A stretch of 64,000 bases of DNA from Siphonodentalium dalli (Eukaryota; Mollusca; Scaphopoda; Gadilida; Siphonodentaliidae). The position numbers and the translations under genes were made by a program. Each line of letters starts with the position of its first letter. Positions within the stretch are counted from its first letter, which is position 1. Below the pieces are notes generated by a model that saw only the letters and a program-made list of their open reading frames with translations, was not told the origin of the DNA and did not search any database. This document shows, piece after piece, positions 23,261 to 35,244 of the stretch. The stretch lies in assembly GCA_032622095.1 (NCBI GenBank), contig CP136068.1, positions 56,380,025 to 56,444,024 of the forward strand, in the 5' to 3' direction.

Positions 23261-24615
23261 ATTACAATTTAATTTGTCCTCCCATAGTCGGCTGCTTATT
23301 CGGTCACTAATAATTCTCAATCGTGACAAACAACAGATTATTAAAATCAATCTGATACTTAAGATCGGTTATTTGGCTCGAATCAAATAGTGTTGACCAT
23401 CAAATAAATATAAATTGAGGGCCGTTTAATCCGATTATCTATTTTAAAGCACTATCGATTATCAAACCTGAAATTTTTCCAAAAAACCCCCCAAATATAT
23501 AAATATAAACTAGCAGGTGGACCCGACTTCGTCCGGGCTGTTTCCCCTCTGCTTTTCGGCGAATTGCGCGATTTGACCTTGAATTGTCCATTTTGAAGGT
23601 CAAGGTCAGGTGGGGTCACGATTTGACCTGTCCAAAACACTGCCCGGACAAAAGTACCCGACAAAAGTACCCGTCGAAATCCATCCGGTATTACCCGATT
23701 TGACCTAGAATTGATCATTCTGAAGGTCAAGGACAGGTCGGGGTCACGATTCGACCCATCCAAAACACTCAGTGGACAAAGGTAACTCCACGTATCAAGT
23801 TTCGTCGAAATCCCATCAAACTTCGCGATTTTGACCTTGAATTGACCCGATTTCAAGGTCAATGTCACGTCGCACGGGCAAATGAATAGGCTTACGACAC
23901 TCCCCATACGACAGTATCCCGAGACACAAATTTTCATCGAAATCCCGTGATACTCGGGCGTTCGACCTTGAAATGACCCGATTTCAAGGTCAAGGTCGCG
24001 TCGCACGGGCAAATTAACAGGCCCATGCCACTCCACGGCCGAAAGTACACCCACATACCAAGTTTCATCGAAATCGGCTCGGCCGTTTTCGAGTCCACCC
24101 GAACACACAGACAGACACACACACACACACGCACACCCTCACACACCCCACACACATACACACACAGATTTCCCAAAATATATAATAGATAAACAACTTT
24201 TAAGTTACAATGTGCATACTGTATTTGCTAAACAAGCTAGATAAAACATAATAATTGGTACTTTTCACACCCAAAACTACCAACGTATCCCAATTTTAAC
24301 ACTTTAACTCAATCTGTCTTTAGATTCAATATAAATATTTGACATTTCCACAATGAAATATATCATCGATATATAACAACCAGACCAGATGACAGGCAGA
24401 TAACACACAGATTATCTCGATTACACCAATATGTCTAACTCAGCCAAGCGACCACCCCTCTGATTTGATTAATAACTGAGAAAGCATACATATCCACTAC
24501 AAGTTATCTCTTTACAACAATATCATTTACAATAGTGTCCATGGCCCTCTGACTGGGCAAACCTTTTTCATTCATTGTCGACACATTTGAAAATCAACAT
24601 TCCACTTTGTTCCGA
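23241..24615. other. Palindrome 2 spacer
   Basis: 1375 bp not mirrored. It holds the RTE/SINE-like element (23511-24191) flanked by AT-rich DNA (23261-23510 and 24192-24615) in which nothing else was recognised. Confidence 0.8.
23511..24191 (+). mobile_element. RTE/SINE-like non-autonomous element
   Basis: The head reads CTAGCAGGTGGACCCGACTT, followed by a CGTCCGGGCTG box. The middle has about four tandem modules of 110-130 bp, each with TTCAAGGTCAAGGTC or a variant and 'cgaaatccc'. The end reads CCAAGTTTCATCGAAATCGG, CGGCCGTTTTCGAG, a CA/CAGA microsatellite (24100-24165) and CCAAAATATATAATAGATA. This head, tail and microsatellite layout is shared by many animal RTE-derived tails. A 224-codon minus frame crosses the modules, but it is periodic and antisense to the element, so it is not called as a gene. 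Confidence 0.6.
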
Positions 24616-24619
24616 TATA

Positions 24620-24700
24620 CACTTATATTTAAGCATAATAACCTCACTCACAACTCTACTACGCTTAAGTGTAGTGCCATTATGCTTAAACGTAATAGGT
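24620..24700. repeat. Cluster of short GCTTAAGC palindromes (right)
   Basis: Mirror of 23160-23240, right at the inner edge of the right arm. Confidence 0.75.
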
Positions 24701-25275
24701 TTTCAGACTTACTACCTTACATATAATGGTATCATCTAAGGTATAGATATATATTAAAAGTTACTAGCATCAGTAATTGGCTGCTTCTATTTCAGCTCCA
24801 TGAGAGTTTTGAAATATGGAATTTGAATTATGCTAAATTGCAATGCTATTAAACTTAAGTGTAATGGAAATCTGAATTACGCTGAAGCTTTTAGGCGTAA
24901 TTGGTTATCAAATGTGAATTTGGCCTCCCCTAGTTGACAAGTTGCTGATATCGGACCAAATTGCGAATGAAGATGGATAAATAAAATGAAGAGGCTTTAT
25001 GTGGATAATAAGGCCAAATTTCACCGAACAACATGTTGATAAATAACACCTTTCAGGCAATTTTGTACTATAGTACAGTGCTTAGGAATATTTTTTAGCA
25101 ATTAATCAATTGATAACCGAAGTGGCATTTGTAAAAATCTTTTTTGAATCCGATTATATGGGGGGCACTATCGAATCAGATTGAGCACCTTTAACCTTTT
25201 CGCATCCGTGTTGCAGCAATAAAGTTTTTGTGCCTGTGTGGCATCTTACATGTATGTATTACATGTATGTATCGC

Positions 25276-28200
25276 GCAAAGACCCCCACGCAATCTTTGA
25301 GCTTCAAAGTTCCAAAGACCAGCAACACCCTGCGACAGCCAGAGGTAAAATACAGTCGGCGTCGAAGCTGTCGCCCCCGTTCCGTCCCTCCCGCCAAATT
25401 GCCAAAAATGTGCGTAAAATAGAATGAAGTATGTCAGAAATAGACATACATAAATACCAGACAGACAGGACATGTGTGGCCAAAAATAATCGTCGCTCCC
25501 GTTCTTTCCCACCCACGACCATATTGAATGCCATCATGGATTTTCCCAAAATATGTCTAAAGTTGCATAAAGTGTGTCAGATACACATACAGGACATTTG
25601 GGGTCACAAAAAATCGTCTAAAATACCAATTGCAGGGAATTTCATTTCTAGCAATTTAGACGGATAGACATGTACACACAAAGAGACAGGACATTTGGGG
25701 GGCGGGGGGTCACAACAAATTGTGTATAAATTCAAATTGCAGGGAATTTCATTTTTAGCCAGTTGACTTGTTTTATTTCACTCATATTTATTAGTTATGT
25801 GGATGGAGTTATCATTAAACCTCACATCCTTATATCGGTTATGTAGATGGAGTTTATATCATTAAACCTCACATCCTAAAATTGGATACTGGTATGTAGA
25901 TGAAGTTATCATTAAACCTCACATCCTTATATTGGTTATGTAGATGGAGTTATCATTAAACCTCACATCCTTGTATTGGTTATGTAGATATATGGAGTTA
26001 TTATTAAACCTCACATCAGTGTATTTGGGGATTTGGACAGGGACCTTGATTTGGGACTATTCTTTCTTTGTGTTTGAACAAGTTCACCTCACAGATGCGA
26101 GTTCACATATCTTCCTGTACAAACATTTCCTATGTAGCCGTGTTTTCATCTGTTTTTCTCAGAAAATGCAAGCTTGTAGTGCGTTTACAGTTCGCGATGT
26201 CTGGTGTGTACCATATGCAGCTGAACTTGGTATGTTCAAGCCTAAGTACCAATAAATTGGGGGGGGGGTAGGGTGTGCTATATTGGGAATTAGGAGTTCA
26301 TACCGATGAAATGATATTAATTAGCAGAGCGATAACGACCAATGTTGACCTATAATGCATCGCAACTGTAGTACTGTACTGTTGCACCAAAGCTATAAAA
26401 TGGGGGGGATCACGATCTGAATTATCTCTAGAGATGGTGCCAGAATTCTATAGTAATTGATGGGACGTATATAGTAATCTTTCACGACATAATTGTCACC
26501 AATAAAAACATCTATTTCATCGTGGAAGTTAGTCGGTGATTATAAATATTTTGTCAATAATTGAAATTTGGGTAGCATTCCACACCCCCCCCAAGACCCC
26601 CACGCCATATTTGAGCTTCAAAGTTCCAAAGACCAGCAACACCCTGCGACAACCACAGGTAAAATACAGTCGGCGTCGAAGCTGTCGCCCCCGTTCCGTC
26701 CCTCCCACCAAATTGCCAAAAATGTGCGTAAAATAGCATGAAGTATGTCATAAATAGACATACATAAATACCAGATAGACAGGGCATGTGTGGCCTAAGA
26801 TAATCGTCGCTCCCGTTCTTTCCCACCCACGACCATATTGGATGCCATCATGGATTTTCCCAAAATATGTCTAAAGTTGCATAAAGTGTGTCAGATACAC
26901 ATACAGGACATTTGGGGTCACAAAAAATCGTCTAAAATACCAATTGCAGGGAATTTCATTTCTAGCAATTTAGACGGATAGACATGTACACACAAAGAGA
27001 CAGGACATTTGGGGGGTGGGGGGTCACAACAAATTGTGTATAAATTCAAATTGCAGGGAATTTCATTTTTAGCCAGTTGACTTGTTTTATTTCACTCATA
27101 TTTATTAGTTATGTGGATGGAGTTATCATTAAACCTCACATCCTTATATCGGTTATGTAGATGGAGTTTATATCATTAAACCTCACATCCTAAAATTGGA
27201 TACTGGTATGTAGATGAAGTTATCATTAAACCTCACATCCTTGTATTGGTTATGTAGATATATGGAGTTATTATTAAACCTCACATCAGTGTATTTGGGG
27301 ATTTAGACAGGGACCTTGATTTGGGACCATTCTTTCTTTGTGTTTGAACAAGTTCACCTCACAGATGCGAGTTCACATATCTTCCTGTACAAACATTTCC
27401 TATGTAGCCGTGTTTCCATCTGTTTTTCTCAGAAAATGCAAGCTTGTAGTGCGTTTACAGTTCGCGATGTCTGGTGTGTACCATATTCAGCTGAACTTGG
27501 TATGTTCAAGCCTAAGTACCAATAAATGGAGGGGGGGTAGGGTGTGCTATATGGGGAATTAGGAGTTCATACCGATGAAATGATATTAATTAGCAGAGCG
27601 ATAACGACCAATGTTGACCTATAATGCATCGCAACTGTAGTACTGTACTGTTGCACCAAAGCTATAAAATGGGGGGATCACGATCTGAATTATCTCTAGA
27701 GATGGTGCCAGAATTCTATAGTAATTGATGGGACGTATATAGTAATCTTTCACGACATAATTGTCACCAATAAAAACATCTATTTCATCGTGGAAGTTAG
27801 TCGGTGATTATAAATATTTTGTCAATAATTGAAATTTGGGTAGCATTCCACACCCCCCCCCCAAGACCCCCACGCCATATTTGAGCTTCAAAGTTCCAAA
27901 GACCAGCAACACCCTGCGACAACCACAGGTAAAATACAATCGGCGTCGAAGCTGTCGCCCCCGTTCCGTCCCTCCCACCAAATTGCCAAAAATGTGCGTA
28001 AAATAGCAAGAAGTATGTCAGAAATAGACATACATAAATACCAGATAGACAGGGCATGTGTGGACTAAGATAATCGTCGCTCCCGTTCTTTCCCACCCAC
28101 GACCATATTGGATGCCATCATGGATTTTCCCAAAATATGCCTAAAGTTGCATAAAGTGTGTCAGACACACATACAGGACATTTGGGGTCTCAAAATATCG

Positions 28201-29150
28201 TCTAAAATACCAATTGCAGGGAATTTCATTTCTAGCAATTTAGACGGATAGACATACATACAAAGAGACAGGACATTTGGGGGGGGGGGCACAACAAACT
28301 GTGTATATATTCAAATTGCATGGAATTAATTTTTAGTCAGTTGACTTGTTTTAATTCACTCATATTTATTAGTTATGTGGATGGAGTTATCATTAAACCT
28401 CACATCCTTATATCGGTTATGTAGATCGAGTTTATATCATTAAACCTCACATCCTTATATTGGTTATGTAGATGGAGTTATCATTACACCTCACATCCTT
28501 ATATTGGTTATGTAGATGGAGTTATCATTAAACCTCACATCCTTGTTTTGGTTATGTAGATATATAGAGTTATCATTAAACCTCACATCAGTGGATTTGG
28601 GGATTTGGACAGGGACCTTGATTTGGGACCTATCTTTCTTTGTTTTTGAACAAGTTCACCTCACATATCTTCCTGTACAAACATTTCCTATGTAGCCGTG
28701 TTTTTCTCAGAAGCTTGAAGCGCGTTTACATTTCGCGATGTCTGGTGTGTACCATATGCAGTGGAACTTGGTATGTTCAAGCCTAAGTACCGATAAATTG
28801 GGGAGGGGGGGGGGGGTAGGATGGGCTATATGGGGAATTAAGAGTTCATATAGATGAAATGATATTAATTAGCAGAGCGATAACGACCAATGTTGACCTA
28901 TAATGCATCGCAACTGTAGAACTGTACTGTTGCACCAAAGCTATAAAATGGGGGGGGGGGGGTCACGATCTGAATTATCTCTAGAGATGGTGCCAGAATT
29001 CTATAGTAATTGATGGGACATATATAGTAATCTTTCACGACATAATTGTCACCAATAAAAACATATCTATTTCATTGTGGAAGTTAGTCGGTGATTATAA
29101 ATATTTTGTCAATAATTGAAATTTGGGTAGCACTCCACAACCCCCCCCCC
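25276..29150. repeat. Tandem 1.3-kb units, three copies (right arm)
   Basis: Mirror of 18700-22580. G-runs at 26259-26267, 28803-28816 and 28948-28960 and C-runs at 27852-27862 and 29142-29155 differ in length from their partners. Arrays of the 44-bp minisatellite lie at 25786-26017, 27098-27290 (one unit short) and 28366-28590. Confidence 0.9.
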
Positions 29151-29900
29151 CCCCCAAGGCACAGGCCAGAATTTTGCCCCACCCGATACCCATCAGATTT
29201 GATAATAAATTGAAATTAGAGCAGCACTCCACCCCCAAGGCACAGGCCAGACTCTTGCCCCACACCGATACCCTTCAGAATAAATATTAATCAGTAAATT
29301 AATTAAAATGAGCTAAAATTTCACATTTTCTTTAGAAAATTTACATTTTTATCTCTCGCGACATAATTGTCACCAATAAAAACAAATTTGATTCATCGTG
29401 GAAGTTAGTCGGTGAATATAAATAATGTCACCATTCAACTGAATGTTGTTGAGAATATTTCAACCAATTTTGGAAGTTTAAATGAATATTTTCTTCACAC
29501 GCCAAGTAAAATTGACAAATTTCAGGATTGTAGGCTTCATTGCGACCAAAAATTGTTGTGCACACTCAAGGAACGTCTACCATCACTCAATAGGCCAAAT
29601 TATGCCGTGGCCATGCTATAAACTAGCTTGAAATTGGCAAAACAACGAATTTTTTTTGGTTGAAAAAATTAACATGGGAACATGATCTCCATAGAGAATG
29701 GTTATATTTCGATAAAAACGAAAAAAATGCGAAATGAAAGTCGGCACTCGTCAGAATGGTGCAGAATAACATACGAGTCATGTTACATGCGAAAATTTGA
29801 CCTCATTCGATTAATTAGTCTCGTAATTAAGGAATCAATGGCGCTCGGACATGTGGAATTCCGTCGCAGACTGTACACGGCAGACCAATTGTGAAATGTA

Positions 29901-30439
29901 AACACGCATCAAATTTACCTTTTGTGGGAATAACACACTTAGCGCAACCTTGATCAAAGTAATGCAATACACAACAACAAATAGAACAAGAAACGATTGT
30001 TGCCCAAAAACCATGTCTACATCCCCATTTACAACACCGTGAAATTGGTCGCGAACATATCGGATGTGGAAAATATTGTTAAACAGGTATAAATTTTCGG
30101 GCAAATGATAATGTCCAAGATATCCAGTGTTTGAATTTAGAATGTCCCTATGTACACTTTGAACTAACTGCGAATACAAAATCGTTCCCTGTTCTAACAG
30201 TCCATCCAAATAATATGCATCAATGTTCACAAGTTGATCATTTTGGTTTTTGATCGTTGATCTGGCCAGATGAAAAAAAATAACAATGCTACCAAAGCAA
30301 TTGCTGTACACTGAACACCATTAAAAGGTGAAAACTGTTGGCAGCCCTGGTGTAAATTTGCCCTCACAGCTCTGACCATGCCCGATGGACCATGGTGATA
30401 CAGTACACCAATATGATTAAGAAAGTGATCGGAAAGCAA
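29901..30439 (-). pseudogene. Cysteine-protease-like ORF of transposon type, frameshifted (right copy)
   Basis: Mirror of 17317-17855 on the minus strand, with the same two frames, the same QCTAIALVALL block and the same homopolymer break (A8 at 30273-30280 on the plus strand). No amino-acid difference was noticed between copies in the readable parts. Confidence 0.45.
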
Positions 30440-31261
30440 TAAAATATTATTATCAGTATAACAAATAGTGAATGGAGAAATATTCGTTAAAAGAAAAGGA
30501 TTTATTTGGAATTTGCATTATTTTGATTTGTAAATGTAAATCGCGAAAGAAAAATCCGACAGTCCAGTAATTTGAGTAAATTTAGCAATCGCAGAAAATG
30601 GCAACACGCCAACAGAACAAAGCGTCTTTGAAATATGCGATTATACAAACCAACTTCGCAGGTGCGGTGGATATTTGCAGAACTGCTGATCTTACCATTG
30701 TGTTATCAACACAAAATTAACAATTATTGATCAAATAACATCGCCATTATAAATTAAATCAATGAAAGAAGTCAATAGAAATTGCTCTGCCTCTGGACTA
30801 ATAAAAAAATGGCGACGTCTTCATCGAATTCTGCGCATGCGCAAGAAACTTCCAAATAAGGAGTTTCCATATAAGGAAACGGCAATCCCGATAATTACCA
30901 AGCAATACTTTTAACACAAAAGTCAGAAATATTGTTTCATGATCTAACTATGGACCTGATAATTATCGAAATATGTAGGCGAAATAAATTTTAAATAGTT
31001 AATCATATCCATTTAGACATCAACACACTCTTAACGACACAATACACCAACATGCAATGCTGTTATTTAACTGCGTCGGTGTTTATTGTCATCAATGGCT
31101 TATTGCTTCGTTTATAGTAAGACCCTTGTATATGTTCTGCGCATGCGCAAGTCAATTTCCATATTTGGAATCTCCATATATGGGATTTGTGTTAACCGCA
31201 ATACCGATGAAACCCTAACAAATACCACGCAATTATCTTAGCATAAAAATAAGATATATTT
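30440..31261. repeat. Mirror of 16495-17316, with two TGCGCATGCGCA boxes
   Basis: Contains TTCTGCGCATGCGCAAG at 30831 and 31136. Part of it (31015-31130: ACATCAACACACTCTTAA... to GTAAGACCCT) has a diverged direct relative at 39068-39178. Confidence 0.65.
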
Positions 31262-31399
31262 AAGAAATAAATACACGGTGTAGAGGTGTGTATGGTCAAG
31301 TTGTACCACAAAAAACTGTAGCGTAGCGTAGCGGAGTCCTACAATCAATTTTGTGGTACAACTTGAACATACACACCGATACACCGTGTATTTATTTCT
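31262..31399. repeat. Hairpin element, arms about 55 bp (right copy)
   Basis: Mirror of 16357-16494. The stem words CACGGTGTA and GTGGTACAA(C)TTG are intact. Confidence 0.85.
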
Positions 31400-31953
31400 T
31401 TTGTAATACGACTGAAAGTTTCTGGTCATAATTCGACTCAATAGTCAACGAAATACTGCGCTTTTTCGGTCTCAGGTGAGAAAACATTTCGTGGTGTAAT
31501 TCTTATTGGGCGTACTCGATTTCTTTGCACGGAGTACTCTGGTAATTTGGTTGCGTAAATAATCGTTGTGATTGGCTAAAAAAGGATGTGTTTTCAGCGG
31601 CGCCCGTGCCTTTCATTTAAATTGTACATGTAACACGATTGCGGTCATTCCATTCACTCCTGGACTCTCAGTGAAGACAGTCGCACAAAATCTTTTCTCC
31701 AGTCAACAGCAATCTACATATCTAACGCCTACAGTTCTTCTCTACATCCGTATCGTATCTCTTTGTTCTCATTTCGCACCTCTGCGCCCGCACCTGGCAT
31801 TTTTCACACCTCGCTCGAGTTCCATTGTAACGTTGCAACGCCTTATACCACAATTAACATAGGGTCTTTTGTTTAGTGAGCTGACACCGCAAGCTCCAAC
31901 TTCAATTTTTTACAACTTTGTCACCGAATTTGACCAATACAGTTACGAGCAAA
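31400..31953 (+). promoter_or_regulatory. Upstream region of the retrotransposon (probable 5' UTR)
   Basis: Lies directly upstream of ORF1 and is duplicated in the left arm. Its GC content rises locally (about 31590-31830). Promoter function is inferred from position only. An open frame (31572-31862) ends before ORF1, has no motif and is not called. Confidence 0.3.
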
Positions 31954-32784
31954 ATGGATCCAATCCATGAAGATCCCATATTTATATCGTTAAAGGACCA
32001 ATTTGATCAACTACTACAAAAAATGGACCGAAACGAGAAAGCGCACGCGTACCAAATGGCCGAGATGCGAAAATCGCACAAGGAAGAAATGGCAAATAAC
32101 ACAAAACAAATGGAAAATTTAAGAAAGGATAACGCAATAATTAACGCAAATAACGCAAAACAAATGGAAATTTTGATAAATACAATTGGAGAATCCGGAG
32201 GAAAAAACAAGAAAGAGAAAGAAAGCAAGAAGAAAATCTCAACCGACAAAGGAAAGGGTAAGCAACCTATTCCAAAACGCACCTGCACCACACCCAAACC
32301 TGCATCAAAGCCAGCCCCAAAAATAAATCAATCAATTAGCAAATCAGCCAAACGTACCTGCACCAAACCCAGCACTCTCCCGGATTTTCAACCATCAACG
32401 AGCGCTATCGATTTCAACCCAGCCACTCCAAACTTCAGTTCAAAACAAATGTCCCCCTTAAATAGCCCTACAAGCAGAACTTCATCCCCCAAAGACAATA
32501 CGAGCATGGATTATACAAAACAAGCCTCTGATTCCTTTGCTATCATTGATAAGGAAGATGCCAACCCTATCGCGTGGAATCTTAAAACTAATAGCAAACG
32601 AACAAAGAGGAAATTGGACAATGAATTCGAAAGCAGTAACAAAAACCCACGATTCAACAATAGCCAGCCCAGTCAAAGTCATAGTCAAAGATTATCCCTC
32701 ACAACAGGTCAACCTATTCAAAAACTAACCCTTTTCGCAGAAAATGCTACATCCGACATGAAAAATAGCCCATTTTTTCTTTAA
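31954..32784 (+). CDS. Jockey-type retrotransposon ORF1 (gag-like), truncated
   Basis: 276 codons from ATG 31954. Residues about 10-70 are charged and helical (DQLLQKMDRNEKAHAYQMAE), likely a coiled coil. Residues 80-150 are rich in Lys, Pro, Ser and Thr, and the rest is Ser/Asn-rich and low in complexity. Such ORF1 proteins bind element RNA. The CCHC knuckles usual in Jockey gag proteins are missing, and the RRM-like domain is found only after the stop, in another frame (from 32878), so the protein is cut short. The palindrome edge falls at codon 151 (32405). Upstream TTG-initiated reading is open for 12 codons, but ATG is chosen. Confidence 0.7.
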   Translation: MDPIHEDPIFISLKDQFDQLLQKMDRNEKAHAYQMAEMRKSHKEEMANNTKQMENLRKDNAIINANNAKQMEILINTIGESGGKNKKEKESKKKISTDKGKGKQPIPKRTCTTPKPASKPAPKINQSISKSAKRTCTKPSTLPDFQPSTSAIDFNPATPNFSSKQMSPLNSPTSRTSSPKDNTSMDYTKQASDSFAIIDKEDANPIAWNLKTNSKRTKRKLDNEFESSNKNPRFNNSQPSQSHSQRLSLTTGQPIQKLTLFAENATSDMKNSPFFL

Positions 32785-32877
32785 AAAATCGTGAAAGATC
32801 AAAACTTTGAAATCCAATAGACAAAAAGTGGAAACCTATTAATATATCCAAGCGACATTAAGACAAAATTATATTTC

Positions 32878-33675
32878 ATGAATCAGACTTCCAGGGACCA
32901 CCCCATCCTTACTAAAGTTACATTCCGCCCAACAAGAGGAAAAAGGGAATCGCCTACTAACCGACATGTGGTAATATGCGGGGTCAACCCAGAAATCCCA
33001 ATTGAGGAAATTCAATGGGCCATAGGACCACAGTACGAAGCAAAAAGAATGCACTCTGCCAAGCATGATGACGCCCCTACACGAAAAATTAAAGTAACAT
33101 GCCCGGATGAACCCAGCAAAGAAAGAATGCTAAAGGGGGTCCAACTTGGCGCCAGAGGTCACAAACAAGAAATAATAGAATATATCGAAGATTACAAACC
33201 ACATATAATAGCACTTAACGAAACAAAATTAGATCATAAATCAAAAATCCGTTTTCCAGCATTTAACTTAATACGAAAAGACCGAAATTGCCACGGCGGA
33301 GGTGTTGCCTTCCTTATCCAACACGGCCTAAAATACAAACTTGTAGAAAATATCGCACCTATTGATAATGATGGAAATGTTATTAATGATGAAGTTATTG
33401 CTATAGATATCACTATTGACAACAAAAAAGTCACCATTATCTCCCTGTACTACCCTCCACAAATTACCTCTTCACCCAATCTAGAAACACTTAAATTCTT
33501 TAAAACAAGAAACAAACAATGTATATTTTTAGGCGACTTCAACGCCAAACATCAAATTTTTAATAGCAAAGCAACAAACAAACATGGAGACATCCTATTT
33601 GATATTAAAGAAGAATTAGAGCTTATTCACTTAAACGACGCTGGTGAGCCAACCCATTGTTCAACTCTAACATAG
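32878..33675 (+). pseudogene. Retrotransposon gag RRM-like end fused to endonuclease N-part
   Basis: The frame from ATG 32878 first reads RHVVICGVNPEIPIEEIQWA, a fold like the RRM/'PRE' part of Jockey gag proteins. After KGVQLG it passes directly into an exonuclease-endonuclease-phosphatase domain: PHIIALNETKLD (catalytic Glu), GGGVAFLI, ISLYYPP and FLGDFNAKH (catalytic Asp and Asn). The expected zinc knuckles, the ORF1 stop and the first endonuclease strand are missing, so an internal deletion probably fused ORF1 and ORF2. The frame ends at EPTHCSTLT, before the SxIDL block. Not expected to be active. Confidence 0.75.
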
Positions 33676-34232
33676 GTGCTGATGTTGGAAGCGATCACCT
33701 CCCGCTCGAACTAAAAATAACAAAATTCAAAAGCAGCAAGGCAAAAGTCAAACTAAGAAGAAATATAGGCAAAGCCGACTGGCAAATATTCAAACAGGAA
33801 ATCATTTCAAACCTGTCAAACTCTGACTTAAATTCACCCAGAGCTCTAGAATTAGCTGCAATAAATATATCGGAAACACTTAATAATGCACCTAACTTAG
33901 CATGTCCCAAAAAAGAGGTAAAATCTCATACGTGGAGGGTGTCCAGAGATACACTGAATCTTATAAGGTTCAAAAGGAAAATACGGAGACTCTCAGCGAA
34001 GAACCCCCATGACAATGAATATAAAACACTGTATAATAACCTCAATAGACAAGTTAAACAAAAAATCAAAGAAGAAAAAAATGAATCCTGGAAAAAAATA
34101 ACAACCAGTCTTAATGACCAAAACATGGATAGAAAATTCTGGCAAATAATCAAAACGCTTACGGGCCAAGGGAACAATGCAGCATCAGATAATTCTAAAT
34201 CACTAACTGACCAAAATGGAAAAAAAATCTGA
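33676..34232 (+). pseudogene. Retrotransposon ORF2: endonuclease end and linker
   Basis: A new frame opens with NIGADVGSDHLPLELKI, which contains the catalytic SDH of the endonuclease. Between PTH in the previous frame and SDH here, about 30 residues including the usual S-x-x-D-L block are absent, so this is a small deletion plus a frame change. The linker to the reverse transcriptase follows (KFWQIIKTLTG is a common LINE motif). It ends at an A8 run (about 34212-34220), where one base restores the frame of the next segment. Confidence 0.75.
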
Positions 34233-35244
34233 TAATGACCAAGAAAAAGCCCAAATCTTCGCAGAGAGTCTACGCAAAATCCACACCACCCATGAAGGCG
34301 ATATTTTTAACAAACGTTTTAAACGTTTCGTCAACGATTATATCGATGACAACTCAGAAATCTTCGCACCACTGCTAAAAGATAAAGTCGAACCAGGCGA
34401 CGACGATCTCCTAATGACCGAAATCGACTTGGAAGAAGTGAGAAGGAATCTGAACCGGGGAAAACCTAACAAAGCACCCGGTGACGATGATATCACGTAC
34501 GGCGTAATTAGACAGGCGCCGAACGAGCTATTTATTCGTCTTACTAACCTATATAACAAATGCCTGAGACTGTGTTACTTCCCCAAAACATGGAAAACTG
34601 CAATCGGGACAATGATTCCTAAACCCGGCAAGGACCATACTATCCCAACCAACTATAGGCCCATAAGCTTATTAAAATGCACTGGCAAACTTTTTGAAAG
34701 GATTATTAGCACACGTATAAAGACTCACTTAGAGAGCATTAATTTTTTCAACAAACATCAACGGGCTTATAGGAGCGGGAAAGAGGGCATAGAACATGTA
34801 TATCGATTAACGGAAGATATTAGAACGGCAATAAGCAGACGCTGGGAAACTGGGGCCATATTCCTCGACGTTGAAAAAGCTTTTGACTCTGTATGGCACA
34901 ATGGGCTCAGATACAAACTCAGAACACGCACAGAACTACCACAAAAAATAGTTAGACTTCTATCATCGTTCTTAACACACAGAAACATAGCAGTTAAAAT
35001 AAATGATGAAATTTCCGAAACAGTCAATCTTAAAGCCGGTACCCCCCAGGGGTCAGTCTTAAGTCCTCTCCTTTTTTTAATGTACGTAAACGATATACCT
35101 TTAGAGTCTACACATAATGTACAAGCTTCACAATTTGCAGACGACTTGGGCATATGGACACTAGCAAAAGGAAACAAATTAATTGAACTTAGACTGCAAA
35201 AACAACTCACAGAATTGAAAAATGGTGTTCCAAATGGAGAATAA
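34216..35244 (+). pseudogene. Retrotransposon ORF2: reverse transcriptase domain
   Basis: 342 codons carrying the RT blocks in order: APGDDDITYGVIR (about residue 87), MIPKPGKD, NYRPISLLKCTGKLFERI, FLDVEKAFDSVW (residue 216, catalytic Asp), GTPQGSVLSPLLF (residue 275) and FADDLGIWT (residue 307, catalytic Asp pair). It copies the element RNA at the target site. The FADD box and the following WRIK-type block suit the Jockey superfamily. The frame breaks at 35219-35223, where five A's stand in place of the six needed to read on into KWCSKWRIKLNANKTQ. All catalytic residues are present, so decay is recent or the breaks are base-calling errors. Confidence 0.85.

Larger units (their letters stand above)
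24616..32405. repeat. Palindrome 2, right arm
   Basis: Reverse complement of 15348-23240. Its outer end lies inside the ORF1 of a retrotransposon that continues beyond the arm, whereas the left arm stops at the same base. The minisatellite at 27098-27290 has one 44-bp unit fewer than its partner at 20528-20760, which explains the 42-base offset shift. Confidence 0.95.

Noticed and set aside
23452-24126. A 224-codon minus-strand open frame
   Set aside because: It crosses the tandem modules of the RTE/SINE-like element in antisense, shows the same periodicity, and includes the CA microsatellite as Val/Cys repeats.
31572-31862. 96-codon frame upstream of ORF1
   Set aside because: No motif, an opposite-frame partner in the mirror arm, and a position expected for a 5' UTR.
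34338-35210. Antisense frames over the reverse transcriptase
   Set aside because: Shadows of a strongly supported coding strand.
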